From contig CAWBFQ010000013.1 in the NCBI GenBank assembly GCA_963788145.1, positions 1 through 64,000 on the forward strand: a DNA stretch of 64,000 bases. Direction: 5' to 3'. The notes under the pieces are model-generated. The model saw only the letters and a list, made by a program, of their open reading frames with translations, ran no database searches and was not told where the DNA came from. This document shows positions 1 to 9,907 of this stretch, in pieces (within the stretch, counting starts at the first letter, position 1; the number at the start of each line of letters is the position of its first letter). The DNA comes from UTCFX2 sp963788145 (GTDB lineage: Bacteria; Chloroflexota; Anaerolineae; Anaerolineales; UBA4823). The translations under genes and the position numbers were made by a program.

Positions 1-345
1 CTCAGCATGATTGCTGACTTTTGAACCCACTGTAACCATAACTGTGACTGCGACAATTCAAGCGCTTCAAACGCCCTTTGACTATAATTGGTGCATTGTT
101 GACCAAGTGCCGGTTTCTTTTATTTCCCGTCTCTCACCCAAAGGTCCCGCAACAGAATAATGTCTTGATTTGCAATCTGCTCTACGAATAGAACACATTT
201 ACTCTGATATGTAACAAATCGGAATCTTCTGTCATACAATGTGTGTTCGGATATACAATCCTGCCAACGAGAGTCCTTGGGGATACGCCGCCTGTGGAGA
301 TGGGATCGGCGAGAATGCAGGTGCCACATGTCCGGAGAAGGAAAA
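1..345. other. no gene recognised
   Basis: Nothing convincing is visible here. A TATAAT-like hexamer lies at 83-88, but no good -35 element sits 16-18 bases upstream of it. Open frames on the minus strand (for example 120-569) are antisense to the Tat-protein fragment that follows and have no family resemblance. Confidence 0.4.
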
Positions 346-722
346 ATGAAGGGGAAAGCGGAAGTTTCGAGAAGAAATTTCCTGAGAGAAACCGGGGCTA
401 TGATCGGCGGGGCTACAGTTGCGACGGTGACCCCTTTGCCCGCTGCCGGACAGGTACAACTGACCCTGTTCGATCCAACAGGGGCGCAGGAAATCACACA
501 TCTTTTCGCCTCACGGTTACCGGACTTAAACGGCAAAGTGACTGCCGAATTAGCGGTGGATCCGACCAAATGGCAGCCGCACCGGACGATGCCCTACATC
601 GAAGAGCTGCTGAAAAAGCAATTTCCGGAATATCCGATTCATCCCGATGCAAGAGTTTCCGATGGGGGATTCAAATCAGCAGCGACCCGGTTATCCAGAT
701 GGTGCAGATGGAAACCGGATGA
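346..722 (+). pseudogene. UGSC-like Tat-exported protein, 3' half deleted
   Basis: Seen: the ATG at 346 opens a twin-arginine signal (SRRNFLRE, then a hydrophobic stretch ending in PLPAAG), followed by LTLFDPTG, the conserved RLPDLNGK block and KWQPHRTMPYIEELL. This resembles the N-terminal half of the UGSC (seleno)protein-like family of presumed thiol oxidoreductases. Near 660 the frame shifts and continues as SSDPVIQMVQMETG, the segment that in the family precedes the Asp/Ile-rich core. The sequence then runs straight into the tail of a membrane sensor at about 720-730. The family's namesake Cys motif and the C-terminal half are therefore missing. Family assignment is from memory of its pattern and only moderately certain. 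The gene should be non-functional. Confidence 0.45.
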
Positions 723-725
723 ATC

Positions 726-1013
726 GTGCTGACCACCCTGCTGATAGCCGCCCTCTTTAGCCCGCTTCGTCGCCGTTTCCAGGATTTCATCGACCGGCGC
801 TTTTACAGGCGCAAGTATGACGCCGAGAAAGCCCTGGCAGAGTTCGCCGCTGCGGCGCGCAGTGAGATGGACCTGGAAACGCTCTCCACAAGCATGCTTC
901 ATATCATCCAGGCGACCATGCATACCATCGCGCGCTTGATTTGGTTGAGACCAGAGTCCAGGCGCCAGGTGAAGGATCAGAGGACTTATGACCAGGCCTG
1001 CAGTTGGAGCTGA
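726..1013 (+). pseudogene. C-terminal remnant of a tandem membrane-sensor gene
   Basis: The reading frame begins abruptly with LTTLLIAALFSPLRRR and continues FQDFIDRRFYRRKYDAEKAL and AEFAAAARSEMDLETLS. This is nearly identical to the C-termini of the three complete genes that follow. About three quarters of the protein, meaning all but the last transmembrane segment, is absent upstream, where the UGSC-like fragment is joined instead. The final 30 residues look frame-disturbed compared with the paralogues. It is best read as the left-over tail of a fourth family member after a deletion. It overlaps the start of the next gene slightly. A translated product is unlikely. Confidence 0.7.
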
Positions 1014-2446
1014 TCCTGAAACCCGTTTTGACCGGGGCGCCCGGCTTGTGCTGATATTCGCCCTCATTTTTATTGCGCTGGACATCGCCCAACTGGCCTA
1101 CCGGTTTACATTGCCCACCGAAGGCTGGGCGACCAACCCCGATGAAAACGATCCTGGCGTCTATGATTTTTATCTCATCGAGAATATGGAGGGCGCTCCT
1201 TCACCGCTCCAGCCGGGCGATGCTTTACACATCATCGGGGGCATCCCTGCGGCTCAAATCCTCAATCCTGACAGCCTGGACTCCCTACCGCCACCACCTG
1301 CCGGATGGCAGCCAGGTGGGTCTGTGCCTGTTACTGTGATCCGGGACGGGCAGACCCTGGAATTTGACATCCCGATCGTCAATTGGACCTTCGCCGCCTG
1401 GTTACGCAACAATTTTGCCGATTTGATCCGCCTGGTAGAATGGCTGATTACACTGATCCTGTTCGGAGTAGGTTTACTGACCCTGCTCAAACGGCCAGGC
1501 AATCTCGCCGGTCGCTTTTTGTTCCTTTTTGGCCTGGCTGTGCTTGCCATGCGGATCAGTTATTCCCTTCAGGACGGTCTGGGCAATTATTTCAACCCTC
1601 ATTCAATCTATGGCAAAGTTATCTTTAACAATGTAATCTTTGCTTATCTTTTCGGGCCAGCGCTGCTTGGTTTCGGGCTCACATTCCCGCACCCAAAAGG
1701 TTTAATAAAGCGCCATCCGTGGTTGCTGGTTGCGCCGTTCGCGCTTGGCAGCACCGTCCTGGTACTGCTCTTTATTGCCCCAAATCTTGCTGTGATTGGT
1801 TTTCCAATAACACTGGGAATGATCCTGGCAACCATTGCGGCGCTTTTACACAGCGCCTTGACGATGCGCGACGCCATCAGCCGCGCCCAATTGCGCTGGG
1901 CAGTGGGCGGCGTCATGCTGGGATTGGGCCTCTTTACCCTGAATTTTTTGACTCAGAATACCTCGGGAATTAGCAGAGAAGTCCTGCTTGCACTGGCATC
2001 GTTGGGCCTGCCCGTGATGGTAATTTCATTGGCAATCGCCATCCTGCGCTACCGTCTCTTCGATATCGACCTGATCATTCGCCGCACGCTGGTGTATTCT
2101 CTCCTGACCGGTCTGCTGGCGCTGGTCTATTTTGGCATTGTGATCGTCTTACAAAGCCTGGTGAGCGCCTTCGGCGGGCAGAACAGCGCACTCGTGACCG
2201 TGGTCTCGACTCTGGCGATCGCAGCGCTCTTCACCCCGCTGCGCAAGCGCGTCCAGGATTTCATCGACCGGCGCTTTTACCGGCGCAAGTATGATGCAGA
2301 AAAAGCCCTGGCGGACTTCGCCGCTGCGGCGCGCAGTGAAACCGACCTGGCGCAGCTTTCGAAATCGCCTGGCAGGCACAGTCCAGGAGGCGCTGCAGCC
2401 GGAGACCGTGTCATTGTGGCTGAAGCCGCAAGGGAGAAAACAATGA
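988..2446 (+). CDS. multi-pass membrane sensor module with PDZ-like loop (copy 1)
   Basis: Protein of about 485 residues. A first membrane helix (about residues 13-35) is followed by an outside loop with a PDZ-like pattern (SPLQPGDALHIIGGIPAAQI), then six or seven hydrophobic helices, the FDIDLIIRRTLVYSLL segment and the cytoplasmic FIDRRFYRRKYDAEKAL tail leading to a coiled region. In related bacteria this module is the N-terminal input part of histidine kinases or phosphatases; here no output domain is attached. An extra A near 2360 shifts the frame; corrected, the protein ends NRLAGTVQEALQPETVSLWL and stops at 2446, overlapping the next ATG by four bases. Its likely partner is the RsbU-RsbW protein downstream, as inferred from order and spacing. 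Confidence 0.7.
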
Positions 2447-3854
2447 GGCAAAGCCATTTTGACCGTGGGGCATGGCTGCATCTGGTTTTGGTGCTTTTCC
2501 TACTGGTTTTTTCCGTTGGCACCCTTCTTTATCGATATACCCTGCCTACCGATGGCTGGCTGGCATTCATGCCAGATGATATCAATTCTACCGGTTATAT
2601 CTACGAGAAGAATATCCTTGGCGCAGTTTCAGGCTTACAACCTGGCGATTATGTGATCACCGTTAACGCAATCCCCTTCTCGAAGAGATTCCACACCCCA
2701 CTCTGACCGTCAACGACGCCTGGAAGTCCGGAAATACTGTTCAATACACCGTCTTGCGAGGCGATCAGGTTCTTCAGATCAAGGCGCTTCTCGCAAATGG
2801 GACCTGCGGAATTTCATGGCTGGTTACATCACTGCCCCCGAACTGGCGGGGTGGTTGGGTCTTGCCATTTTCCTGGCGATGGGATTTATCACATTTTGGC
2901 GGCGACCCGACGAACCGGCTACTCGCGCCCTTTGGGTTTTATCCGCTGTCTGGTTCGCATTTACACCGCCATCGGCATAGTTCCGCAAGTGATATCGGAC
3001 AACATCAACCCGCTTTCCAACCTGTTCATCGCTGTACTGATTATTTCCACCTTCACCATCCTGGCGCCGCCTGCACTAATCCGTTTCGCTCTGGTTTTTC
3101 CAAACCCAAGCCAACCCTGCTGCGACATCCATGGATTGCCTATTTGCCCTATGGCGTGGGCGCGGTCGGCATTGGCGCGTTCATGCTGCAATTCTTCGTT
3201 TTTGGCTATGTCTGGACAGGCCTTTCGATATTGATCGCGATGATCATTCTGATTCACAATGCGGCTACCATGCGAGATGCGGTCAGCAGCGCCCAACTGC
3301 GCTGGGGGCTGGGAGGGATGATTGCCGGGTTGGGACTGTTCTTTCTAACTTTCATTCCTTTATTGGTTAACCTGAGCGAACCGGTCGCTGGCATTCTAAA
3401 CGCAATCGCCCCGCTTGGATTTGGTGTGATGGGTGTCACTTTGGGTATCGCGGTCCTGCGCTATCGCTTGTGGGATCTCGATGTCATCATACGCAAAACC
3501 CTGGTATACGCTATTTTGAGCGCCCTATTGGGTGTCGTCTATTATGGTGGAGTGGTGCTTCTAGGTCTGATCACCACCGACAGTGGTCAACCGTCGCCAA
3601 TCGTAATTGTTATTTCCACCCTGGCAATCGCCGCCCTGTTCAACCCCCTGCGCAGGCGCATCCAGGATTTTATCGACCGGCTTTTCTACCGCCGAAAGTA
3701 TAACGCCGAGCAGGCTCTGGCGGAGTTCGCCGCCGCGGCGCGCTCGGAGACCGACATCGATCAGCTAAGCGCCGAACTCCTGGCGGTGTTAGAGAGAACG
3801 ATGCAGCCGGAGCGGGTGAATTTATGGCTCAAATCCGAGGTCGAGAAAGGATGA
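2443..3854 (+). CDS. multi-pass membrane sensor module with PDZ-like loop (copy 2)
   Basis: Paralogue of the preceding gene. It starts at the overlapping ATG (MRQSHFDRGAWLHLVLVL), has a first helix, a loop with the LQPGDYVITVNAIP pattern, further helices, WDLDVIIRKTLVYAIL and the tail FIDRLFYRRKYNAEQALAEF ending in ERTMQPERVNLWLK. The frame changes near 2675, 2800, 2955 and 3110, but each piece matches the other copies in order, so the gene is probably whole in the organism. The stop overlaps the next start (ATGA), which implies translational coupling. No kinase, GAF or effector domain follows. Function is unproven; sensing in the membrane for the partner-switch locus is the inference. Confidence 0.65.
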
Positions 3855-5074
3855 CCACTTCCATGCACCGCCTGGTCGCCTGGATCCTGGGCCTGATCTC
3901 CCTGGTCATCTTGCCTGTTTCTGCTATCCTGGTTGTGCTTCACCCGACAGGGCAGGATGAACGCTATTTAGAGATCCTCAGTGGAGCCATCATCGGCTGC
4001 GGCGCGCCAATCCTGGGGCTGGTGATCCTCAGGCAGCAGCCGCGCAATCGCATCGGCTGGCTGTGGTTGTTCGTTGGATTGGCGATCTCGTTTTTTAGCC
4101 TGTCTTACGCCCTCAAATATCAAGCGAACAGCTCACCGCCCAGCGGTTATTCATCCCCGCTCTTCAGCATGCTCTTATTCAGTGAAACCGCCTACATCAT
4201 AAGGTTCATCTGCCTGATCCTCTTGATGCTGTGGTTCCCAGATGGTCAGCCGCCATCTCCCCGCTGGCGCTTCATGCATTGGTGGGCGGCGATTGCATTC
4301 ATTACGTTGATCGTGGGGTTATTCACAGAGCATGTGCCCTGGTCTGACGTTGAAGGCATCGTAGGGAACGCACCCAGCGTTGAAAATCCAATCGGCTTTA
4401 TTCCCGATCGTCTTACCCCCATGCTTAACCCCCTTGCCCCGATTGGTTTCTTATCGATCATCGCGATGATGATCATTGCTGCCCTATCGATCATCATCCG
4501 CTACCGTTCATCCAACCGGCAGATACAGGCGCAAATCCTGTGGTTTGTCCTGGGGAGTGTCATATACGCCATTAGCTTTGTCGCTTCAATTATCTTGATC
4601 AACGTTCAAACTGAATTACCCGGCCTGTTGGGCAACCTGGCTATCCTGCCCTTCTACCTGGCGATTGGCATCGCCATCACCCGCTACCACCTATATGATA
4701 TCGATGTCATTATCCGCAGGACCCTGGTCTATAGCCTCGTGACCGCCATCCTGGCGCTGGTTTATTACGGTTGCGTAACTTTACTGCAGGCCATCTCTGC
4801 AACCTTATTCGATCTGCAATCCCCCCTGATCATCGTGCTCTCTACCCTGGGCATCGCCGCCCTATTCAATCCCCTGCGCAGGCGCATCCAGGATTTTATC
4901 GACCAGCGTTTCTACCGGCGAAAGTATGATGCGGAAATGGCTCTGGCGGAGTTTACCGCCGTGGCGCGCAATGAGACCGAATTGGATTCGCTGACCAGCA
5001 AAATGGTTCAGGTCACCAACCAGTCCTTGCAGCCCGAGTTTTCCCAGGTATGGATTTTGCGAAAAACGGAATAA
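3851..5074 (+). CDS. multi-pass membrane sensor module (copy 3, intact)
   Basis: Uninterrupted frame of 407 residues, taking the ATG at 3851 that overlaps the previous stop and not the upstream in-frame ATG at 3824, which lies inside the previous gene. It has about eight hydrophobic helices, YDIDVIIRRTLVYSLV at the final helix and the conserved tail FIDQRFYRRKYDAEMAL with QSLQPEFSQVWIL. Unlike copies 1 and 2 it lacks the PDZ-like loop; the N-terminus goes directly into closely spaced helices. It is the last of the tandem array and lies 86 bases upstream of the phosphatase/kinase fusion. Probably a signal-input protein; the ligand is unknown. Confidence 0.75.
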   Translation: MTTSMHRLVAWILGLISLVILPVSAILVVLHPTGQDERYLEILSGAIIGCGAPILGLVILRQQPRNRIGWLWLFVGLAISFFSLSYALKYQANSSPPSGYSSPLFSMLLFSETAYIIRFICLILLMLWFPDGQPPSPRWRFMHWWAAIAFITLIVGLFTEHVPWSDVEGIVGNAPSVENPIGFIPDRLTPMLNPLAPIGFLSIIAMMIIAALSIIIRYRSSNRQIQAQILWFVLGSVIYAISFVASIILINVQTELPGLLGNLAILPFYLAIGIAITRYHLYDIDVIIRRTLVYSLVTAILALVYYGCVTLLQAISATLFDLQSPLIIVLSTLGIAALFNPLRRRIQDFIDQRFYRRKYDAEMALAEFTAVARNETELDSLTSKMVQVTNQSLQPEFSQVWILRKTE

Positions 5075-5092
5075 TAATTCGTTTATCGTAAC

Positions 5093-5131
5093 ATCGTTCG
5101 TAACGATCACAAGACGCTGGCCTGTTATACT
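5093..5131 (+). promoter_or_regulatory. possible promoter with 15-bp palindrome
   Basis: A perfect dyad ATCGTT-CGT-AACGAT (5093-5107) is followed by a TATACT -10-like hexamer at 5126-5131, 30 bases before the ATG of the partner-switch gene. No strong -35 box is visible, so an activator-dependent promoter is possible. This is suggested only by position and symmetry. Confidence 0.35.
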
Positions 5132-5160
5132 ATCGTCAGTTGAACACGGAGAAACAAAAC

Positions 5161-6769
5161 ATGGAATGGATTAGCAAGCTCAGGAAAGTTAAACAACCGG
5201 TGCAGGGCGAACAAGCGGCGGCAACGAACGCCGCAGCGCTCGAAGCTGCGCCAAAGCCTGACCCACTCGTACAATCTGTAACACTGGAAATGGATATCCC
5301 GCAAAATGACCCTTTCCTGGCATTCATCCTCCATTCCCCAGGAGTAGTTGAGATCGAGAAGCTCAAGCTCGATTCGCCTACCGTGAGCCGGTTGAAGGAA
5401 GCAGGGATCAAACTGGCGGTGCCGCTAGTCAGCCAGGGCGAGCTGATCGGCCTGTTGAACCTGGGGCCGCGCTTGAGCGAGGCGGATTACTCAACCGATG
5501 ACCTGCGCCTGCTTGGCAACCTGGCGACCCAGGCTGCCCCGGCTCTACGAGTGGCGCAACTGGCTCGCCAGCAGCAAATCGAAGCGGCAGAGCGCGAGCG
5601 CATGGAGCAGGAGATGCGCGTGGCACGCGTCATCCAGCAAACCTTGCTGCCGAAGGAAGTGCCAGACCTTCCCGGCTGGAAAATGGCAGCCTACTGGCAG
5701 CCGGCGCGGGCGGTCAGTGGTGATTTTTATGATTTCATCCATTTACCGGATGGCAAGATCGCCATTATCGAGGGGGATGTGACGGATAAAGGCGTGCCGG
5801 CGGCGCTGGTGATGGCGACTACGCGCAGCGTTCTGCGCTCGGTAGTCGAACGCCATACTGCGCCAGGCGAAGTGCTTTCCATCGCCAACAACTTGCTCTG
5901 TCCGGATATGCCTCCCAAAATGTTTGTGACCTGCCTGTATGCGCTGCTGGACCCAGAAACGGGGGTGATGCGCTATGCCAATGCCGGGCACAATTTGCCC
6001 TACCGGCGCACTGCACACGGCATCGAGGAGATGCGCGCCCACGGTATGCCGCTCGGGCTGCTCCCCGATATGCCCTATGAGGAAAAAGAGGTCACGCTAG
6101 CCCCTGGCGAAAATTTCGTGCTCTACAGTGATGGCTTGATCGAGGCGCATAATACCCAGGGAGAGATGTTCGGTTTCCCCCGCCTGCGCGATCTTCTAGG
6201 CGTGCCCCAGTGCGGGGAGGAATTGATCCAATGCCTGGTAGATGAGCTCAGCGAATTCACCGGCCCTGGCTGGGAGCAGGAAGATGATGTCACGTTCGTG
6301 ACTCTCGAGCGGCTCGTTCCTGCGGTGCAGGAAGCAACCGGCATGCTCGCCCAGTTTGACCTGCCCAGCCAACCGGGCAATGAACGCCAGGCGATGGATC
6401 TCGTGGTGAAAGCAGTGGTTCCCTTAAACCTGCCCGAGGCCGCGCCTCGAACGCCTGAAGACCGCGGTGGGCGAAGCAACGATGAATGCCATGGAGCACG
6501 GCAATAACTACAACCCGGAGCGCGAAGTTCACATCCAGGTGCTTCGCTCGATTGACAAGCTGCTAGTGCAGGTAATCGACCATGGCAACGGTAAAGAGAT
6601 CGAAGCCCCGGTTGATCCAGACCTGGATGCAAAACTGGCCGGTCTGCAATCCCCGCGCGGTTGGGGGCTGTTTTTAATCAAGAATATGGTCGATGAAATG
6701 AATATCCGCGAGGATGCGGAGCATCACACGATTGAGTTAGTTTTTAATCTTCCCGGAGGTGTCGAATGA
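5161..6769 (+). CDS. RsbU-type PP2C phosphatase fused to RsbW-type anti-sigma kinase
   Basis: Order of domains: a GAF-like region (about residues 50-145, with AVPLVSQGELIGLLNLG), a helical linker, an SpoIIE/PP2C phosphatase (about 160-400) with the metal-site motifs SGDFYD, GDVTDKGVPAALV, NAGHNLPY and DDVTFV, and an HATPase_c domain (MNAMEHGNNY, VIDHGNGK, GWGLFLIKNMVD) of the RsbW/SpoIIAB type. An extra G near 6441 splits the frame inside the linker to the kinase; corrected, it reads EARLERLKTAVGEATMNAME. The ATG at 5161 is preferred over a TTG at 5140 because GGAG lies ten bases upstream. The protein would both dephosphorylate and phosphorylate STAS antagonists. It overlaps the following antagonist gene by ATGA. 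Confidence 0.85.
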
Positions 6770-7116
6770 CCCAAGCATTCCAAGCCCAGGTGCGCCACCA
6801 GTCAGGTCTGGCGACCATTGATCTGGTGGGTGAAATTAACGGTCTGGCAGACGAGGTGTTCAACGCTGCTTATACTCAGGCTGAGAGCCAGGATCCAGCC
6901 ACCGTTGTGCTCAATTTTAGCCAGGTCAGCTATATCAACAGCACCGGCATCGCCCTGATCGTGGGTGTGATGGCGCGGGCTCGCAAAGCCCACCGGCAGC
7001 TTGCAGTTTTCGGCCTGAGCGAGCATTATAAAGAAATTTTCCAGATCACGCGCCTTTCGGACTTCCTCTCGATTTATCCAGATGAAGCCAGTGTGATTGC
7101 GGGCAGCAATGCTTAA
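6766..7116 (+). CDS. STAS-domain anti-sigma factor antagonist (first)
   Basis: 116-residue RsbV/SpoIIAA-like protein. The STAS core TVVLNFSQVSYINSTGIALI carries the serine in NSTG that kinases of the RsbW type phosphorylate in this family. The ATG overlaps the stop of the phosphatase-kinase gene, so the two are translationally coupled, and it should be the substrate of that protein's two activities. No sigma factor gene lies nearby, so the target is unknown. It may regulate something other than a sigma factor, as several such modules do. Confidence 0.85.
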   Translation: MTQAFQAQVRHQSGLATIDLVGEINGLADEVFNAAYTQAESQDPATVVLNFSQVSYINSTGIALIVGVMARARKAHRQLAVFGLSEHYKEIFQITRLSDFLSIYPDEASVIAGSNA

Positions 7117-7196
7117 CTCGCAACGCAAAATGATCGTTTGCCTCTCTCCAATTTTCGTAACGGTACTTAATGGCAAGATTTACAAAGGAGAATATC

Positions 7197-7565
7197 ATGA
7201 CCCAACCTAATATCCAGATCCAGGTTCGGAATCCAGCCGCCGGCGTATATATCTTCGATATTGAAGGCGAGATCAACGCTCAGGCAGAAAGCGCCCTGAT
7301 GGACGCATATACCCAGGCAAACAGCCAGGGCGCCAGAACGATTGTATTGAATTTTGAGAATTTGAAGTATATGAACAGTTCTGGGATCGGCTTATTGGTC
7401 ACGCTGCTAATCCGCGTCCAGCGCCAGAAACAGCGACTGCAAGTTTGTTCTTTGAGCGACCATTACCGGCAAATTTTCGAGTTGACTCGTTTGAACGAAG
7501 CAATCGGCATCTATGCCAGCGAATCAGAAGCCCTGGCAGCCACGCTCTCGTCAGCAGGAGGTTGA
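7197..7565 (+). CDS. STAS-domain anti-sigma factor antagonist (second)
   Basis: 122-residue paralogue of the preceding protein. TIVLNFENLKYMNSSGIGLL holds the phospho-acceptor position (NSSG). The start at 7197 is chosen because AAAGGAG ends seven bases upstream; an in-frame ATG at 7170 lies before this ribosome site. The gap of 80 bases to the first antagonist means it may have its own translation control. Two antagonists served by one phosphatase-kinase suggests two outputs or a competing pair. Confidence 0.83.
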   Translation: MTQPNIQIQVRNPAAGVYIFDIEGEINAQAESALMDAYTQANSQGARTIVLNFENLKYMNSSGIGLLVTLLIRVQRQKQRLQVCSLSDHYRQIFELTRLNEAIGIYASESEALAATLSSAGG

Positions 7566-7566
7566 A

Positions 7567-8300
7567 ATGGATGAACTTTCTCCATCGGGATCAAACCAGG
7601 AGTCCGGTTGGGCCAGGCCCGTCGACCGGCTCAAATCCCCAGGCGTACCTGCCGGGGCGATATAACCTGAATGTTGAAGGCCGCCAGCTTTCCGGCCTGG
7701 CAGCGCGGTTTCGGGCAGATGTGGCAGAAAACGTACAAAGTGCGCTTGAGCGGCGCCGGTGTCTCGCCGGAAGAAGTGATCAAAACCTGGCGGGAGAATT
7801 TCCCAAGCTACTGGCCGAAAGGAAACGACCTGTATGTCCCCCTGAGAGGCATCCAACCGGGCGAGGTGGGGGTAATCAACCTTACCGCCCCCGGCGGCAT
7901 GAGGCTCTCCACGGGTATTATGGTCATCTACGCCGACGACATTTCCTTCTCTTTCATGACTCCAGAGGGGCATATGTTCGCCGGGATGATCACCTTCAGC
8001 GCATTTGAAGAAGATAACGCAACCGTGGCCCAGGTGCAGGTGCTGATCCGCGCCAATGACCCAATCTACGAAGTCAGCTTTCGCCTGGGCTTCGGTCACC
8101 GGGCCGAAGACGTCTTCTGGAAGGGTACTTTGACCAACCTGGCAGCCCAATTTGGGGTCAAAGAAGAGGTCGTCCAGCAGAATGTGCTGGTAGACCCGCG
8201 CGTGCAGTGGAAAGAAGCGCGCAATGTCTGGCAAAACGCCGGGATTCGTTCGGCGCTGTACATGCCGGTCGCCCTGACGCACCGCTTATTCGGTAAGTAA
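7567..8300 (+). CDS. conserved protein of unknown function, PilZ-like features unproven
   Basis: It begins MDELSPSGSNQESGWARPVD after the AGGAGG at 7556-7561, one base downstream of the preceding stop. The frame shifts twice (near 7655 and 7700), then runs to 8300 as one piece: FGQMWQKTYKVRLSGAGVSP, PEEVIKTWRENFPSYWP, GDLYVPLRGIQPG-like, LSTGIMVIYADDISFSFMTP and VQVLIRANDPIYEVSFRLGF. It is about 240 residues, has no signal peptide or membrane helix, and looks like a soluble beta-rich ligand-binding or START/DUF-like fold. I do not recognise the family with confidence. Position in the same operon as the STAS genes and directly before a flavoprotein gives no clear role. Confidence 0.5.
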
Positions 8301-8302
8301 GC

Positions 8303-9727
8303 ATGCCGGAATTCGATGCGCTTGTCGTTGGCGCCGGCCCGAATGGCCTTGCAGCCGCCATCACCCTGGCACGTGCCGGCTGCAAGGTGCTCGTGCTGGA
8401 GGCCAAAGACACGATCGGCGGCGGAGCGCGTACAGCCGAGCTGACCCTGCCGGGTTTCCGGCATGACATTTGCTCAGCCATCCACCCCCTTGGGCTCGCT
8501 TCGCCCTTTTTTCGAAGCCTGCCGCTGGAGCAGCTCGGCGTAGAATGGATCCAACCGCCGGCTGCCCTGGCCCACCCGCAGGAGGGAGGCCTGGCAGCCG
8601 TGCTTTACCAGGACCTGGCAAAGACGGCTGCCGCGCTGGGCCAGGATGGCCCTGCCTACCGCCGCTTGATGGAACCGCTGGTAGCGAACTGGGATAAGAT
8701 TATTTCCGATATCCTGGGCCCTCTGCCCGTGCTCCCTCGCCATCCCCTGGCCCTGGCTGGATTTGGGTTGAACGCGAATTCGTTCCGCATCTGGGCTGGC
8801 GCGAGGCGTGTTCCGCACTGCCCCTGCCCGGGCATTGTTTGCCGGGATGGCAGCGCACGCAATGATCCCGCTCGAACGGCCTGCCACTGCATCCTTCGGG
8901 CTAATCCTGGGCATCCTGGCGCATGCAGTGGGTTGGCCGGTGCCGCGCTGCGGCTCGCAGCAAATTGTGAATGCCATGGCGGCCTACCTGCGCTCGCTGG
9001 GGGGCGAGATCCAGACGAATTCACCGGTCGAGCGCTTCACCGATCTGCCGCCAGCACGCCTGTTCCTCTTTGATGTAACCCCACGGCAGCTATTAAAGAT
9101 CATGGGAGACCGCCTGCCATCCGGCTACCGCCGGGCTCTGGAAGCATTCCGCTACGGCCCAGGCGTTTTCAAGATCGACTGGGCCCTCGACGCATCTACT
9201 CCCTGGGAAGCTGCGGAATGCGCCCAGGCCGGAACGGTGCACCTGGGCGGTACTTTGGAAGAGATTGCCGAGGCGGAGAAAGCAATCTGGCGCGGCGAAC
9301 ATCCCGAAAGACCCTACGTGTTATTTGCTCAACAGAGCCTGTTCGATGCCTCGCACGCCCCAGCCGAGAAACATACTGCCTGGGCTTACTGCCATGTGCC
9401 GCATGGCTCAGACCGTGATATGACCGCCGCAATCGAAGCCCAGGTGGAGCGCTTTGCCCCTGGTTTTCGCGAGCGCGTCCTGGCGCGCAGCACGCGCAGC
9501 GCCGCCGCCATGGAGCTGTATAACCCCAATTACATCGGCGGTGACATCAACGGCGGCGTCCAGGATCTGCGCCAGCTCTTCACCCGCCCGGTGTGCGCGC
9601 CCTGTCCCTATACAGCACGCCGCTGAAAGAAATCTACCTGTGTTCCTCATCCACACCCCCCGGCGGCGGCGTGCATGGCATGTGCGGTTACCATGCTGCG
9701 CGCGCTGCCCTGAGGCGCATTTCATAG
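8303..9727 (+). CDS. phytoene-desaturase-like NAD(P)/FAD-dependent oxidoreductase
   Basis: The N-terminal Rossmann motif is VVGAGPNGLAAAITLARAG, followed by the FAD-family signature TIGGGARTAEL and LPGFRHDICSAIHPLG. The C-terminus, PLKEIYLCSSSTPPGGGVHG and MCGYHAARAAL, is the second FAD contact typical of the COG1233 phytoene dehydrogenase-related group. Frame changes near 8805 and 9598 divide it into three pieces; rejoined it is about 473 residues and ends at 9727. It starts two bases after the preceding gene. Substrate is unknown: relatives act on carotenoids, retinol or amino-acid-like compounds, and no carotenoid synthesis genes are near. Confidence 0.75.
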
Positions 9728-9856
9728 CCGGATCTGTTCGTACTGCCCTTTGGCGTAGGTCTTACGTTCGAATTTCTTCAAACAGATGCCGCAGATCAAC
9801 GCGCCATAAACGACCTTATCGCTAAATCAGGGGACAAACTTTCACCATTTTATGCT

Positions 9857-9874
9857 ATAATAATGGATAATAAT
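9857..9874 (+). repeat. AT-rich direct repeat upstream of perR-like gene
   Basis: ATAATAAT is repeated exactly, separated by GG, 34 bases before the Fur-family ATG, in an otherwise mixed-composition leader. It contains TATAAT (9856-9861), which could be a -10 element. It resembles half of a Fur/PerR box but is a direct, not an inverted, repeat. Autoregulation by the downstream protein is possible but unproven. Confidence 0.35.
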
Positions 9875-9907
9875 TCTCTATAAGGATCAATTCTCGAAAG
9901 AAGCATC

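Noticed and set aside
6430..6520. Programmed ribosomal frameshift between phosphatase and kinase domains
   Set aside because: No slippery heptamer or following stem is evident, and similar shifts occur in many unrelated genes of the window, so an indel error is simpler.
7551..8282. Minus-strand frame of 243 codons
   Set aside because: Opposite a + strand gene with a good ribosome site and operon context; no recognisable motif.
9857..9874. PerR/Fur box
   Set aside because: The AT-rich sequence is a direct repeat and does not fit the inverted TTATAATnATTATAA consensus; kept only as a repeat.
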